Assembly: GCF_030268965.1 (NCBI RefSeq)
Contig: NZ_BSSE01000001.1
Coordinates: 445,796 to 509,795 of the forward strand
DNA: 64,000 nucleotides
Origin: Microtetraspora sp. NBRC 16547
Lineage (GTDB): Bacteria; Actinomycetota; Actinomycetes; Streptosporangiales; Streptosporangiaceae
Direction of reading: 5' to 3'
In this document: positions 48,447-57,633 of the stretch, one piece after another
How the letters are laid out: each line of letters opens with the position of its first letter
Numbering within the stretch: the first letter of the stretch is position 1
Notes under the pieces: model-generated
What the model was told of the DNA's origin: nothing
Seen by the model: only the letters and a program-made list of their open reading frames with translations
The model's database searches: none
Position numbers and translations under genes: made by a program

Positions 48447-51400
48447 ATGCGCAGAATCGCGCATCGGCTCACGCCTACCGCCAGGATCGGGGCGCTGGTC
48501 AGCATGCTGGCCGCCGCCGTCCTGGCCGGGCTGCCGCACAGCGCGGAGGCCGCGGCGGACAGCAGCCTCGGCACGGTGACGTCCTTCGCCAAGACCGACG
48601 AAGCCACCTACACGATCGAGACGGAGGGTGGGGCGAAGGTCAGACTCGCCTTCCTCAAGAACGACGAGTTCCGGATCTGGATGGCCCCGGACGGAAACTT
48701 CGCGGACCCGGCCGGCACTCCCCCGTCCGATCCGAAACAGCCGAACGCCACCATCGTGGTCAAGAACGACTTCCCGGCGCCCACGACCACGGCCAGGGAG
48801 ACCGACGACGGCTATGAGGTGGCCACCGGCGACATCACCGTCCGGGTGGGCAAGGCCCCGGCGCTCTTCGAGGTACGGCGGGCCGACGGCAGCCTCGTCT
48901 GGAAGGAGAGCAGGCCGCTCTCCTGGAACGCGAGCGGCACCACACAGACCCTGGCCCGGGGCGGCGCCGAACAGTTCTTCGGCGGCGGCATGCAGAACGG
49001 CCGCTTCTCGCACCGCGACCAGACGATCAACGTGGGGGCCAACTACAACTGGGAGGACGGCGGTTACCCCAACTCCTCGCCGTTCTACCTGACGACGGCC
49101 GGGTACGGCGCGCTGCGCAACACGTTCACGGCCGGCGCCTACTCCTTCGGCGAGCAGGTCACCACCACCCAGAAGGAGCAGCGCTTCGACGCGTACTACT
49201 TCGTCTCGCCGAAGCCGACCGACCTGTACACGCCGATCGACCGGTACACCGAGCTGACCGGCCGGCCGTTCATGCCGCCGATCTACGGCCTGGAGATGGG
49301 CGACGCCGACTGCTACCTGCACAACGCCAACCGGGGTGAACGCAAGCCCGAGGACGCCGTCAAGGTGGCGCAGGGCTACGTGGACCACGACATGCCGCGC
49401 GGCTGGATGCTGGTGAACGACGGCTACGGCTGCGGCTACGACAAGCTGCCCTGGGTCGGCGACGAACTGCGGGACCGGAACATCCAACTCGGCCTGTGGA
49501 CCCAGGCGGCGCTGACCAACCAGGAGTACGAGGTCAAGCAGGCCGGCGTCCGGGTGCGCAAGCTGGACGTGGCCTGGGTCGGCCCGGGCTACCGGCACGC
49601 GCTGACCGCCTGCGAGGACGCACACCAGGGCATCGAGAAGAACTCCGACGCCCGCGGCTACGTGTGGATGGTCGAGGGCTGGGCCGGGGCGCAGCGCTGC
49701 GCGGTGCAGTGGACCGGCGACCACTCCGGCACCCTGGACTCCATCCGCTGGCAGATCCCGGCGCTCGCCGGGTCCGGCATGTCGGGTATCGCGTACACCG
49801 CCGGCGACATCGACGGCATCTTCGGCGGCTCGGACGCCTCCTACGTGCGCGACCTGCAGTGGAAGGTGTTCACCCCGGCGCTGATGTCCATGTCGGGCTG
49901 GGCGGGCAAGGACAAGCAGCCGTGGGCGCGCGGCGAGCCGTACACCTCGATCAACCGCGACTACCTGCGGCTGCGCGAGCGGCTGCTGCCGTACTTCTAC
50001 ACCTATGCGGCGCAGGCGCACCGGACAGGGGCGCCGATCGCCCGTCCGCTGGTGCTGGAGTACCCCGAGGACGCCAACACCTGGGGCGACGCGGCCCGCT
50101 ACCAGTTCCTGGCCGGGAAGGACTTCCTGGTCGCCCCGGTCTACACCGCCGGCGAGGTGCGCGACGGGATCTACCTGCCGAAGGGCACCTGGGTGGATTA
50201 CTGGACCGGGCGGACCTACGAGGGCCCGACCATGGTCGACGGGTACCACGCGCCGCTCGACCGGCTCCCGCTGTTCGTCCGCGGCGGTGCGATCGTGCCG
50301 ATGTGGAAGGACGGGATCAACAACCACGCCGACGTCAAGCCCGGTGACCCGGTCACGCTCGACGTCTACCCCCAGGGGAACTCCACGTTCGAGCTGTACG
50401 AGGACGACGGAGTGACCCGGCAGTACGCCCAGGGCCGCTCGGCCACCCAGAAGTTCACCGTGACCGCTCCGGAGCGTGGGCGCGGCGAGGTGACCGTGAC
50501 GATCGGGGCGCTCGCCGGCGACTACGACGGCAAGGCCGCGGCCCGGCCGTACGAGCTGGTCGTGCACGGCGAGAAGAAGCCGGGCAGCGTGCACGTGGGC
50601 GGCGCGCTCGCCGAAGAGGTCGGCAAGGACGCCTACACCGGCGGCGCGACCGGCTGGTACCACGAGAACGGGGTGTCCCGGATCCGCACCGCGGCCGTGC
50701 CGACCGGCGAGGAGATCGCGGTCAAGCTGGCGGGCGCGTCGGCGGTGGGCGGGCGGCACCCATCCGACACCGGCGTCACCCTCACCGCGTCGGCGCCGCG
50801 GATGATCCTGCCGGGCCAGGAGGCCGAGGTGGCGTTCACCGTCGCCAACGGCGCCGAGGTGCCGGTGAAGAACGTTGAGCTCACCGTCGCGGCGCCCGAG
50901 GGCTGGGCCGCGGTGGCCCCGTGGAAGGCCCAGAAGATCGAGCCCGGCGCGACCGCGACCGCGAAGGTACGGCTCGCCGTACCCGAGAAGGCCGTGCCCG
51001 GACCGGTCACGCTGACGGCGTCCGCCTCCTATACCGCTCATGCGGACAGGTACGAGACCTCGGCGGCGTTCGCCACCGAGGTGCCGTACGGCTCGCTGGC
51101 GACGGCGTTCAACAACGTCGGCATCTCCGACGACGCGAACACGGGCGCGGGGAACCTCGACGGCGGCGGATCGAGCTTCTCGGCGCAGAAACTGGCCGCG
51201 ATCGGGGTCACCCCGAGCTCCAAGCAGACGGTGGAGGGCGTGGAGTTCACCTGGCCTTCGTCGGCTCCGGGCACGTCGGACAACGTGGTCGCGGGAGGGC
51301 AGACCATCGCCCTGTCGGGCAAGAGCAGCGGGCTGGCGTTCCTCGGCACCGAGACCGGGAACACCTCGCGCCCGGTGACCGTGGTCTACGCCGACGGCAG

Positions 51401-52103
51401 TACGGACACCGGCACGCTCGGCTTCCCGAACTGGTGCTGCGCGGCGACCGACACGTTCGGGGCGAAGGTGGCCTTCTCCGTGAAGGGCAAGAACACCACG
51501 GCCGGTCCGAACCAATATCCGACCACGGACTACCGGATCTTCTTCAACTCGATCCGGATAAATCCGGATAAGGAGGTGATCGCGGTCAAGCTGCCGGACG
51601 CCGGGGCCATCCACATCTTCGCCATGGCTCTGGGCGACAAGCCGCTGCCGCCGGCCCCCAAGGGCACGGTGTACGCCTCGGACCTGACCCCGCTCGAGTC
51701 CGTCAACGGCTGGGGCCCGGTGGAGAAGGACCGGTCGAACGGCGAGGCCGGCGCCGGTGACGGCGGGATCATCAGCCTGGCTGGAACGACGTACGCCAAG
51801 GGGCTGGGCGTGCACGCCTACTCCAAGGTGACCTACCACCTCGGCAAGGCCTGCACCCGATTCACCGCGGTCGTGGGCGTGGACGACGAGACCCGCGGCA
51901 ACGGCTCCGTGACGTTCAAGGTCATCGCCGACGACAAGGTCGCGCACACCTCGGGACGGCTTACCGGCACCACTCCGCCGGAGACGCTGGACGTGGACGT
52001 GACCGGGGCCAGGATCGTGGACCTGGAGGTCAACGACTCCGGGGACGGCAATGGCGCCGACCACGCCGACTGGGCCGACGCGAAGTTCGTCTGCGCACCG
52101 TGA
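48447..52103 (+). CDS. Secreted GH31 glycosidase with NEW3 and NPCBM-like domains
   Basis: Large secreted alpha-glycosidase, 1218 residues. Signal peptide with RRIAHRLTPTAR and a hydrophobic stretch ending in HSAEAAADS. N-terminal GH31 beta-sandwich, then the catalytic barrel: nucleophile Asp374 (KLDVAWVG), acid/base Asp425 (QWTGDHSGTLDSIRW), GMSGIAYTAGDIDGIFGGSD and a C-terminal sandwich with LFVRGGAIVPMW. After about residue 690 come an alpha-galactosidase-type NEW3 domain (TLTASAPRMILPGQEAEVAF), a beta-rich unit and a C-terminal NPCBM-like domain (TYAKGLGVHAYSKVTYHLGK). Substrate unknown; alpha-glucosidase, alpha-xylosidase and alpha-galactosidase are all known in GH31. Confidence 0.88.
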   Translation: MRRIAHRLTPTARIGALVSMLAAAVLAGLPHSAEAAADSSLGTVTSFAKTDEATYTIETEGGAKVRLAFLKNDEFRIWMAPDGNFADPAGTPPSDPKQPNATIVVKNDFPAPTTTARETDDGYEVATGDITVRVGKAPALFEVRRADGSLVWKESRPLSWNASGTTQTLARGGAEQFFGGGMQNGRFSHRDQTINVGANYNWEDGGYPNSSPFYLTTAGYGALRNTFTAGAYSFGEQVTTTQKEQRFDAYYFVSPKPTDLYTPIDRYTELTGRPFMPPIYGLEMGDADCYLHNANRGERKPEDAVKVAQGYVDHDMPRGWMLVNDGYGCGYDKLPWVGDELRDRNIQLGLWTQAALTNQEYEVKQAGVRVRKLDVAWVGPGYRHALTACEDAHQGIEKNSDARGYVWMVEGWAGAQRCAVQWTGDHSGTLDSIRWQIPALAGSGMSGIAYTAGDIDGIFGGSDASYVRDLQWKVFTPALMSMSGWAGKDKQPWARGEPYTSINRDYLRLRERLLPYFYTYAAQAHRTGAPIARPLVLEYPEDANTWGDAARYQFLAGKDFLVAPVYTAGEVRDGIYLPKGTWVDYWTGRTYEGPTMVDGYHAPLDRLPLFVRGGAIVPMWKDGINNHADVKPGDPVTLDVYPQGNSTFELYEDDGVTRQYAQGRSATQKFTVTAPERGRGEVTVTIGALAGDYDGKAAARPYELVVHGEKKPGSVHVGGALAEEVGKDAYTGGATGWYHENGVSRIRTAAVPTGEEIAVKLAGASAVGGRHPSDTGVTLTASAPRMILPGQEAEVAFTVANGAEVPVKNVELTVAAPEGWAAVAPWKAQKIEPGATATAKVRLAVPEKAVPGPVTLTASASYTAHADRYETSAAFATEVPYGSLATAFNNVGISDDANTGAGNLDGGGSSFSAQKLAAIGVTPSSKQTVEGVEFTWPSSAPGTSDNVVAGGQTIALSGKSSGLAFLGTETGNTSRPVTVVYADGSTDTGTLGFPNWCCAATDTFGAKVAFSVKGKNTTAGPNQYPTTDYRIFFNSIRINPDKEVIAVKLPDAGAIHIFAMALGDKPLPPAPKGTVYASDLTPLESVNGWGPVEKDRSNGEAGAGDGGIISLAGTTYAKGLGVHAYSKVTYHLGKACTRFTAVVGVDDETRGNGSVTFKVIADDKVAHTSGRLTGTTPPETLDVDVTGARIVDLEVNDSGDGNGADHADWADAKFVCAP

Positions 52104-52105
52104 CG

Positions 52106-52142
52106 CCGTCGGCCCGGGCGGTCTCCCCGCCCGGGCCGACGG
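52106..52142 (+). terminator. Terminator after the GH31 gene
   Basis: Perfect 16-bp stem (arms 52106-52121 and 52127-52142, core GTCGGCCCGGGCGG) around a 5-base loop, starting 3 bases after the stop codon. It sits between convergent genes and can serve both. Confidence 0.8.
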
Positions 52143-52242
52143 TTCCCACCGGAGACCTCGACGGGCGGCCGGCCGGGGAAGTCCGCCGACTCCCCGGACG
52201 GACCGCCCGCCGAAGTCTCTACACGGTCGGACGCGCTCGCCC

Positions 52243-53388
52243 TCAAAGACGCTCGATGATCGTCACGTTGGCCTGGCCGCCGCCTTCGCACATCGTCTGC
52301 AGGCCGTATCGGCCGCCGGTGCGCTCCAGCTCGTGCAGCAGCTTCGTCATCAGGATCGCGCCGGTGCCGCCGAGAGGGTGGCCGAGCGCGATGGCGCCGC
52401 CGTTCGGGTTGGTCCTGGCGGGGTCGGCGCCGATCTCCTTGAGCCACGCGAGCGGCACCGGGGCGAACGCCTCGTTGATCTCGATGACGTCGATGTCGTC
52501 GATGCTCAGGCCGGCCTTCGCGAGCGCCTTCCTGGTTGCCGGGATCGGCGCGGTCAGCATGTAGACGGGGTCGTCCCCGGTGAGCGTGAGGGTGACGATC
52601 CGGGCGCGGGGCACCAGGCCGTGCTCGCGTACCGCCTGCTCGGACGCGATCAGCACCGCGCCGGAGCCGTCCGAGATCTGCGACGAGGTCGCCGCGGTAA
52701 TCCTGCCGCCCTCGCGCAGGGTCTTGAGCTCGGCCATCTTCTCCAGGGTGGTGTCCGGGCGGGGGCCCTCGTCGTTCTCGACACCGTTGACCGGGGCGAT
52801 CTGGTCCTTGAAGTAACCGTTGGCGATCGCCTTCGCGGCCCGCTGGTGGCTCTCGTAGGCGAACCGCTCCAGCTCATCGCGGCTCAGGTCCCACTTCTCG
52901 CACATCAGCTCCGCGCCGCGGAACTGCGAGATCTCCTGGTTGCCGTACCGCTCGACCCATTTGTCGCCGAAGGGGAACGGCATGCCCTTCTCCAGCGCGG
53001 CGGTGATGCTCGACCCCATGGGCACGATCGACATCGACTCGACACCAGCGGCGACGACCAGGTCCTGCGTGCCCGACAGGATGCCCTGCGCGGCGAAGTG
53101 GATCGCCTGCTGCGACGAGCCGCACTGCCGGTCGATGGTGACTCCGGCAACGTTCTCCGGCAGACCGGCCGACAGCCAGGCGTTGCGTGCGATGTCCATC
53201 GACTGGGGACCGAACTGCATCACGCAGCCCATGATCACGTCGTCGACGGCGGACGGGTCGACGCCGGTCCGCTCGACCAGCGCCTGGAGCGTGTGCGCGG
53301 CCAGGTCGGTGGGGTGGACCGTCGACAGCCCACCCTTCTTCTTGCCGACCGGGGTGCGGACCGCCCCGACGATGTACGCCTCTGCCAC
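52243..53388 (-). CDS. Acetyl-CoA acetyltransferase (thiolase)
   Basis: Thiolase of beta-oxidation or acetoacetyl-CoA synthesis. 381 residues from GTG 53388 (MAEAYIVGAVRTPVGKKKGG), with GGGAGG 4 bases upstream; GTG 53400 is an alternative. Nucleophilic Cys89 in DRQCGSSQQAIHFAAQG, EINEAFAPVPLAWLKE, His337 in ALGHPLGGTGAILMTKLL and Cys367 in CEGGGQANVTIIERL. All catalytic residues are present. A TetR-like palindrome lies just upstream. No FadB partner nearby. Confidence 0.92.
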   Translation of the reverse strand: MAEAYIVGAVRTPVGKKKGGLSTVHPTDLAAHTLQALVERTGVDPSAVDDVIMGCVMQFGPQSMDIARNAWLSAGLPENVAGVTIDRQCGSSQQAIHFAAQGILSGTQDLVVAAGVESMSIVPMGSSITAALEKGMPFPFGDKWVERYGNQEISQFRGAELMCEKWDLSRDELERFAYESHQRAAKAIANGYFKDQIAPVNGVENDEGPRPDTTLEKMAELKTLREGGRITAATSSQISDGSGAVLIASEQAVREHGLVPRARIVTLTLTGDDPVYMLTAPIPATRKALAKAGLSIDDIDVIEINEAFAPVPLAWLKEIGADPARTNPNGGAIALGHPLGGTGAILMTKLLHELERTGGRYGLQTMCEGGGQANVTIIERL

Positions 53389-53404
53389 AGTGCCTCCCAC
53401 AGAA

Positions 53405-53423
53405 AACCGAGCATTGTTCGGTT
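53405..53423. promoter_or_regulatory. TetR-like operator before the thiolase gene
   Basis: AACCGAGCATTGTTCGGTT is a 19-bp palindrome with eight of nine pairs matching, 17 bp before the GTG start, overlapping the expected promoter. Typical size and symmetry for TetR-family repressors of fatty acid genes. Confidence 0.55.
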
Positions 53424-53638
53424 ATCAGGAGGCTACAACAGAACGTTCGTCCGCGCTCGTCCCCATATGAGAGTTAACCGGAGCCATACCCGGAGCGGCA
53501 CAACCCGAATTCGGCGGCCCGGAACACGTTCGTCCTGGAGATCCAGGCGGTTCAGCGACGGACGGGTCCGCGTCTCAGCGCGGCGGTCTCGTCGCCTCCG
53601 GTGAATCGCCCTCGCCGAATCGCCATCGCCGCGGGCGC

Positions 53639-54520
53639 TCAGTTCTCCGCCGCGAGGCGAGTGCCGGTCATGGTGGCGTACACGATCACGTTGTCCACGT
53701 AGTGGCCCGTGCTCCGGTTGTACGTCCCGCCGCAGGTGATCAGCCGCAGCTCGGCGTTGTCCCGCTCGCCGTAGACCCGCTCGGTCGGGAAGGTCTGCTT
53801 GTTCGCCTGCTCGACGCCACCGACCGTGAAGATCGCCACTGTGCCGTCCATCCGTACGACCTCGATCGTGTCGCCGTTCTGGAGCTCGTGCAGACGGGTG
53901 AAGACGGCGCTGCGCGTCATGGTGTCCTTGTGCCCCAGCATCACCGCGGGGCCGGGCTGGCCCGCCGTGGGACCGCCGCGGTACCAGCCGACGAGGTTGT
54001 GGTTGCTGATCGGCGGCGTCTCGATGGCGCCGCTCTTGTCCGTGCCCACGGACTTGATCGGCGCGCTGATCCCGAGCTTGGGGACGATCAGCCGCCGCGG
54101 CGTGGACGGCTGCATCGGCGAAGCCGGAGGAAGCGTCGGCACGGGCGGAGGCGCGGTGGCGGCGGCCTGCGTCAACGGCTGGTCCGTACCCCCCGGGCCG
54201 ACCGTGGGTGCCAGCTCACCCGAGTTGATCTTGAGGGCCTGCCGGGGCGGAGGCGTGTACTCGCCAGGCGAGCCGAGGATGAAGAACACACCGATGACCA
54301 CGGTGACCACGCCCGCGATCGCGGCCAGGATCAGCACCGCGCGGATGGCCGGCGTGCCGCCCCCCTGCGGTTGCGGCTCGGGCTCCTGGTACGCCTGCGG
54401 GTACACGACCGGGCCAGCGTGGAACACCGGCTGGCCATACACCGGCTGCGGAGGGACGGGCGAGCCGTAGGGCTGTCCCGGCTGGCCTGGCGGATACTGC
54501 CCCGGCGGCGGCGTGGTCAC
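53639..54520 (-). CDS. Class F sortase A1 (first operon)
   Basis: Membrane transpeptidase that anchors surface proteins. 293 residues. Pro/Gln/Gly-rich cytosolic N-terminus of about 55 residues (PPGQYPPGQPGQPYG), one membrane helix (AVLILAAIAGVVTVVIGVFF), a Pro-rich stalk, then the sortase barrel (RRLIVPKLGISAPIKSVGTD). His197 in VMLGHKDT and Cys263 in LITCGGTYNRSTGHYVDN. Only one Arg (Arg269) follows the Cys; the Arg often found in the YRDN motif is Val here. Nine bases after the gene for a surface protein, which is its likely substrate. Confidence 0.88.
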   Translation of the reverse strand: MTTPPPGQYPPGQPGQPYGSPVPPQPVYGQPVFHAGPVVYPQAYQEPEPQPQGGGTPAIRAVLILAAIAGVVTVVIGVFFILGSPGEYTPPPRQALKINSGELAPTVGPGGTDQPLTQAAATAPPPVPTLPPASPMQPSTPRRLIVPKLGISAPIKSVGTDKSGAIETPPISNHNLVGWYRGGPTAGQPGPAVMLGHKDTMTRSAVFTRLHELQNGDTIEVVRMDGTVAIFTVGGVEQANKQTFPTERVYGERDNAELRLITCGGTYNRSTGHYVDNVIVYATMTGTRLAAEN

Positions 54521-54529
54521 TGCCGCGCC

Positions 54530-55444
54530 TCACTGCTGCGCGGTACGGCGCCGGGCCCGCATCATCAACCCGCCGATGGCCGCCGCGAGGACCAGGGCCG
54601 TTCCCGTGAGCACGAACATCCGTCCGTCCGGTCCCGCGTCCGCGCCTCCTCCGGTCGCGGCGCCGCCTCCCGGGGTCTTGGTGACCTGGGTGTCCTTGTC
54701 CTTGGACGGCTTCGCCGTCACGGTCTTGTAGACCGTATGCGTCGGAAGCGGCGTCGGGCTGTCCGACGCCGTCGGAGACGATGACGGCGACGAGGACGCC
54801 GCGGGGGTCGTCACCGGAATGGTCGCCATGGCCGGCACCGTCTTGGCACCCTCCGTCGCGACCGTGCAGTTGTAGAGCTCCTGGGGCGAAGCCGCACCGC
54901 CCGCTTCGCCAGCCTTCAGTACGTTCAGCTTGAAGTCCTTGGCGGTGAGGACGATGGAGGTGGCACCGGCGGACGGGGTGATGGTCAGCGTCGCCGCAGG
55001 CAGCGGTGGGAGGGTCGCGCCCTTCGTTATCTCCGCCGTTACCGACGACGTAGAAGGGGACGGTGTGGACATCGCCGCCGTCGCGGTGTCCGGGCTCACC
55101 GACGCCACGACCGAGGGGTGCACCTGAATCCACGCACCCGACGGGATCACGTCCGGCGCCACGAAGGTCGATGGGGTGGCCGCCGTGATACTCAGCGTGG
55201 CCGTGAACTGTGTTCCGACGGTCGCGGTCGCCACCGCGGCCTGCAGGTTCACGGAGAAGTCATGGGGGACAGGGGTTCCCGCCGTGTTCTCCACATAAGG
55301 CGTGCAGCTGTACGTCACGGACTGGCTGTCCGCGAGGGCCCCGACGGCCGAGAAGGCTCCGATCAGGACGGCTGCGCTGGCTGCTCCGGCGGCGGCCTTC
55401 GTGGCGATACGACGCCGTGCCTTTGACTTCAGCACTTCCTTCAC
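54530..55444 (-). CDS. Secreted surface protein with non-LPXTG sorting signal (substrate 1)
   Basis: 304 residues. Signal peptide (KSKARRRIATKAAAGAASAA, cleavage after ADS-like ALADS). Mature part begins QSVTYSCTPYVENTAGTPVP and is a beta-rich domain with a second Cys in ELYNCTVATEG, resembling DUF6801-type actinomycete surface domains. A Ser/Thr/Pro-rich linker follows, then sorting signal TPGGGAATGGG (257-267), a membrane helix (MFVLTGTALVLAAAIGGLMM) and RARRR tail. No LPXTG. Shares layout with the second surface protein at 58719. Confidence 0.8.
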   Translation of the reverse strand: MKEVLKSKARRRIATKAAAGAASAAVLIGAFSAVGALADSQSVTYSCTPYVENTAGTPVPHDFSVNLQAAVATATVGTQFTATLSITAATPSTFVAPDVIPSGAWIQVHPSVVASVSPDTATAAMSTPSPSTSSVTAEITKGATLPPLPAATLTITPSAGATSIVLTAKDFKLNVLKAGEAGGAASPQELYNCTVATEGAKTVPAMATIPVTTPAASSSPSSSPTASDSPTPLPTHTVYKTVTAKPSKDKDTQVTKTPGGGAATGGGADAGPDGRMFVLTGTALVLAAAIGGLMMRARRRTAQQ

Positions 55445-55840
55445 TCCTGTGGTCGGTTTCGGGCGGGGCTTTACCAGACGTACCAGGATCCCGGTCTTGC
55501 GTCTCAGTTAGGTAGAGATCTTATGAACTCTGCCTGGGAATTGCCTCATATGTAGCGAAACAGAGTCAAGAAAGCCATCCGGTACCACGGTTCACTGACC
55601 GGTCCGGCGCAGGACGACGTATCCCTCACGATCGAAAACCACCCGATACCCCTGCTGAACCACCGCGCGTCGCGCCGGTAGAAGTCGGGATGCGGCAACT
55701 GATCGAAGCCGATATCCGGGGTGCTAGCTTTGGTCGGCCTCGCAGAACGGGTGCCGTCGGGCTCGACCGTTGTGCATCACCGCCGCCTGCTCCACCCGCG
55801 GCACCTTTCTGGATCGAGCGCCTCAGGGAGAGGATCACAC
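55445..55840. other. Divergent control region, surface protein 1 / DUF2079 gene
   Basis: 396 bases with no supported gene. It carries the AGGTAGAGATCTTATG box at 55510-55525 that recurs before the second sortase operon, and a ribosome site GGGAGAGG for the DUF2079 gene. The rest shows nothing recognisable. Confidence 0.55.
55510..55525 (-). promoter_or_regulatory. Shared upstream box, copy 1 (sortase operon 1)
   Basis: On the minus strand CATAAGATCTCTACCT contains TAAGAT, a good TANNNT -10 box, about 70 bp before the surface-protein start. An almost identical box lies before the second operon (60165-60178). Confidence 0.5.
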
Positions 55841-57370
55841 ATGGGCTTACCGCCCAGCGCCACGAAGCGCACGGCGCAGGAAGCCGGAACCTCGCGGCAC
55901 CTCCGGGCGGGAGCCCTACGCGCTATCGCCAGGGCACTCCCGTCGGCAACGCGCTCGCAGCACGTGATCGCCCTGACGGCCGTCGTCCTCGCCGCCACAG
56001 GCATCTACTGCCTTCTGGGGCTGGTCAGGTTCAACCTGTACCGGGCGACCAGCTTGGACTTGACGCTGTTCGACCAGACGGTGCGGGGATTCGCCTCGTT
56101 CAGCGCCCCGACGAGCCCGCTGCGCGGAGCGACGCTCGACCGGGGCATGGATTTCGTCCAACTGGGCGAGCACTTCTCCCCCATCCTGGCGGTCCTGGCC
56201 CCGCTGTACTGGCTGCATGACGGACCTGAGACCCTCATCGTGGCCCAGGCCGTTCTGTTCGCGCTGGCGATACCGCCCCTGTGGCTGTTCACCCGGCGCA
56301 TGCTCGGCACCGGCTCCGCCTATCTCGTCGTCGTCGCCTACGCCGTCTCCTGGCCCGTCGCCCAGGCGATGAACTTCGACTTCCACGAGGTCGCCTTCGC
56401 CCCACTGCTCACCGCCCTCATGATCGAACGGTTCAGCGCGGGCAGATACACAGCCACCGCGCTTGCCGCAGTGGCACTGCTCCTGGTCAAAGAGGACATG
56501 GGGCTCATGGTCATCGGTTTCGGCGGATACGTCGCACTACGGGGGCAGCGCTACACCGGGATCTTGTACATGGGCATCGGGATGCTCTACACCGGCTTGG
56601 CCCGCAGCATCTTCATCCCGTCCGTCGGCGGCGACCCCGGCATGTACTGGGCCTACGGTCAGCTCGGCGACAGCGTGTCGGCCGTGGCCGTCAAGGCGCT
56701 CACCGATCCGCTCAGCATCCTCGGCACCCTGTTCAGCCCTGAGATCAAGGTCGACACGCTGGCGTTCCTGCTTTGGCCCGCCCTGCTGACCTGCCTGTTC
56801 TCCCCGCTGATGCTGATGGCCCTGCCGCACCTCCTGGAGCGCATGCTGTCGGACCGCCTGCACTGGTGGGTCACCGACTTCCATCACAGCGCCTTCACGG
56901 TGATCGTTCTGCTGTGCGCGGGGGTCGACGGGGCCTCCAGACTGATCCGCTGGTCACGGCGACTCCAGCCCGGCCTCAGCGAACGGACCGCGTCACTGAT
57001 GTGGGCGGCGGGCGCCTGCGCGATCGCGCTCACGCTGGTGCCCCGGTTCCCCTTCGACCAGCTCATCAGGCCCGACTTCTACGAAAAGCACCCCGACGTG
57101 GTCGCGGCGGAGCAAGCGGTCGCGGCCGTTCCCTCTGGGGTGGTCGTCGAGGCCGTCAACCACGTCGGACCGCACCTGTCCGCCCGGACGACGGTCCTGC
57201 TGTGGGAGGACAAGCCCCCCAAGGCCGCATGGATCGTGGCCGACGCCGTACGGCCCGCTTTCCCGTGGGGCTCCACGGGGCGGCAGCAGGAGCGAGTGGA
57301 CGAGCTGATCGGCCTCGGCTACGAGGTCGTCTTCAAAAGCGACGGCTATGTGGTGTTGCACCGTGGCTGA
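55841..57370 (+). CDS. DUF2079 polytopic membrane protein
   Basis: Function unknown, possibly a GT-C-like glycosyltransferase. 509 residues from ATG 55841 (MGLPPSATKRTAQEAG) with GGGAGAGG 7 bases upstream; 40 upstream codons of the open frame are not used. About nine to ten membrane helices. The family motif in the first loop is visible: SLDLTLFDQTVRGFASFSA, then FVQLGEHFSPILAVLAPLYW. The C-terminal 110 residues are soluble (AAVPSGVVVEAVNHVGPHLS). Lies between two surface-protein/sortase operons, in the opposite direction to both. Confidence 0.82.
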   Translation: MGLPPSATKRTAQEAGTSRHLRAGALRAIARALPSATRSQHVIALTAVVLAATGIYCLLGLVRFNLYRATSLDLTLFDQTVRGFASFSAPTSPLRGATLDRGMDFVQLGEHFSPILAVLAPLYWLHDGPETLIVAQAVLFALAIPPLWLFTRRMLGTGSAYLVVVAYAVSWPVAQAMNFDFHEVAFAPLLTALMIERFSAGRYTATALAAVALLLVKEDMGLMVIGFGGYVALRGQRYTGILYMGIGMLYTGLARSIFIPSVGGDPGMYWAYGQLGDSVSAVAVKALTDPLSILGTLFSPEIKVDTLAFLLWPALLTCLFSPLMLMALPHLLERMLSDRLHWWVTDFHHSAFTVIVLLCAGVDGASRLIRWSRRLQPGLSERTASLMWAAGACAIALTLVPRFPFDQLIRPDFYEKHPDVVAAEQAVAAVPSGVVVEAVNHVGPHLSARTTVLLWEDKPPKAAWIVADAVRPAFPWGSTGRQQERVDELIGLGYEVVFKSDGYVVLHRG

Positions 57371-57633
57371 CCCGCGCCTGCGAGAACCAACCCTGGTTCG
57401 CCACAGAGACGACTTTCACCGACACCCGCAGCACCGGCGCCGCCCGTAGCTGCGAGGTCCATGATCGGAACACCGATGACGGCTCGCCGACACGGAAGAG
57501 GCCCAGCCGCCGGCAAAGGACCACCGCCGTCCGGCTGCCGAGAAGGACCGCCCTCGGACCGGCGATCGCCGCGGCGGTAGTTCCACCGACGGAGGACTCG
57601 GCGCGGGCGGCGGTGGAACCGAGCCGCCAACCG

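Noticed and set aside
48426-52064. A 1212-codon minus-strand open frame opposite the GH31 gene
   Set aside because: Same antisense bias. The plus-strand protein has a signal peptide, catalytic motifs and a good ribosome site.
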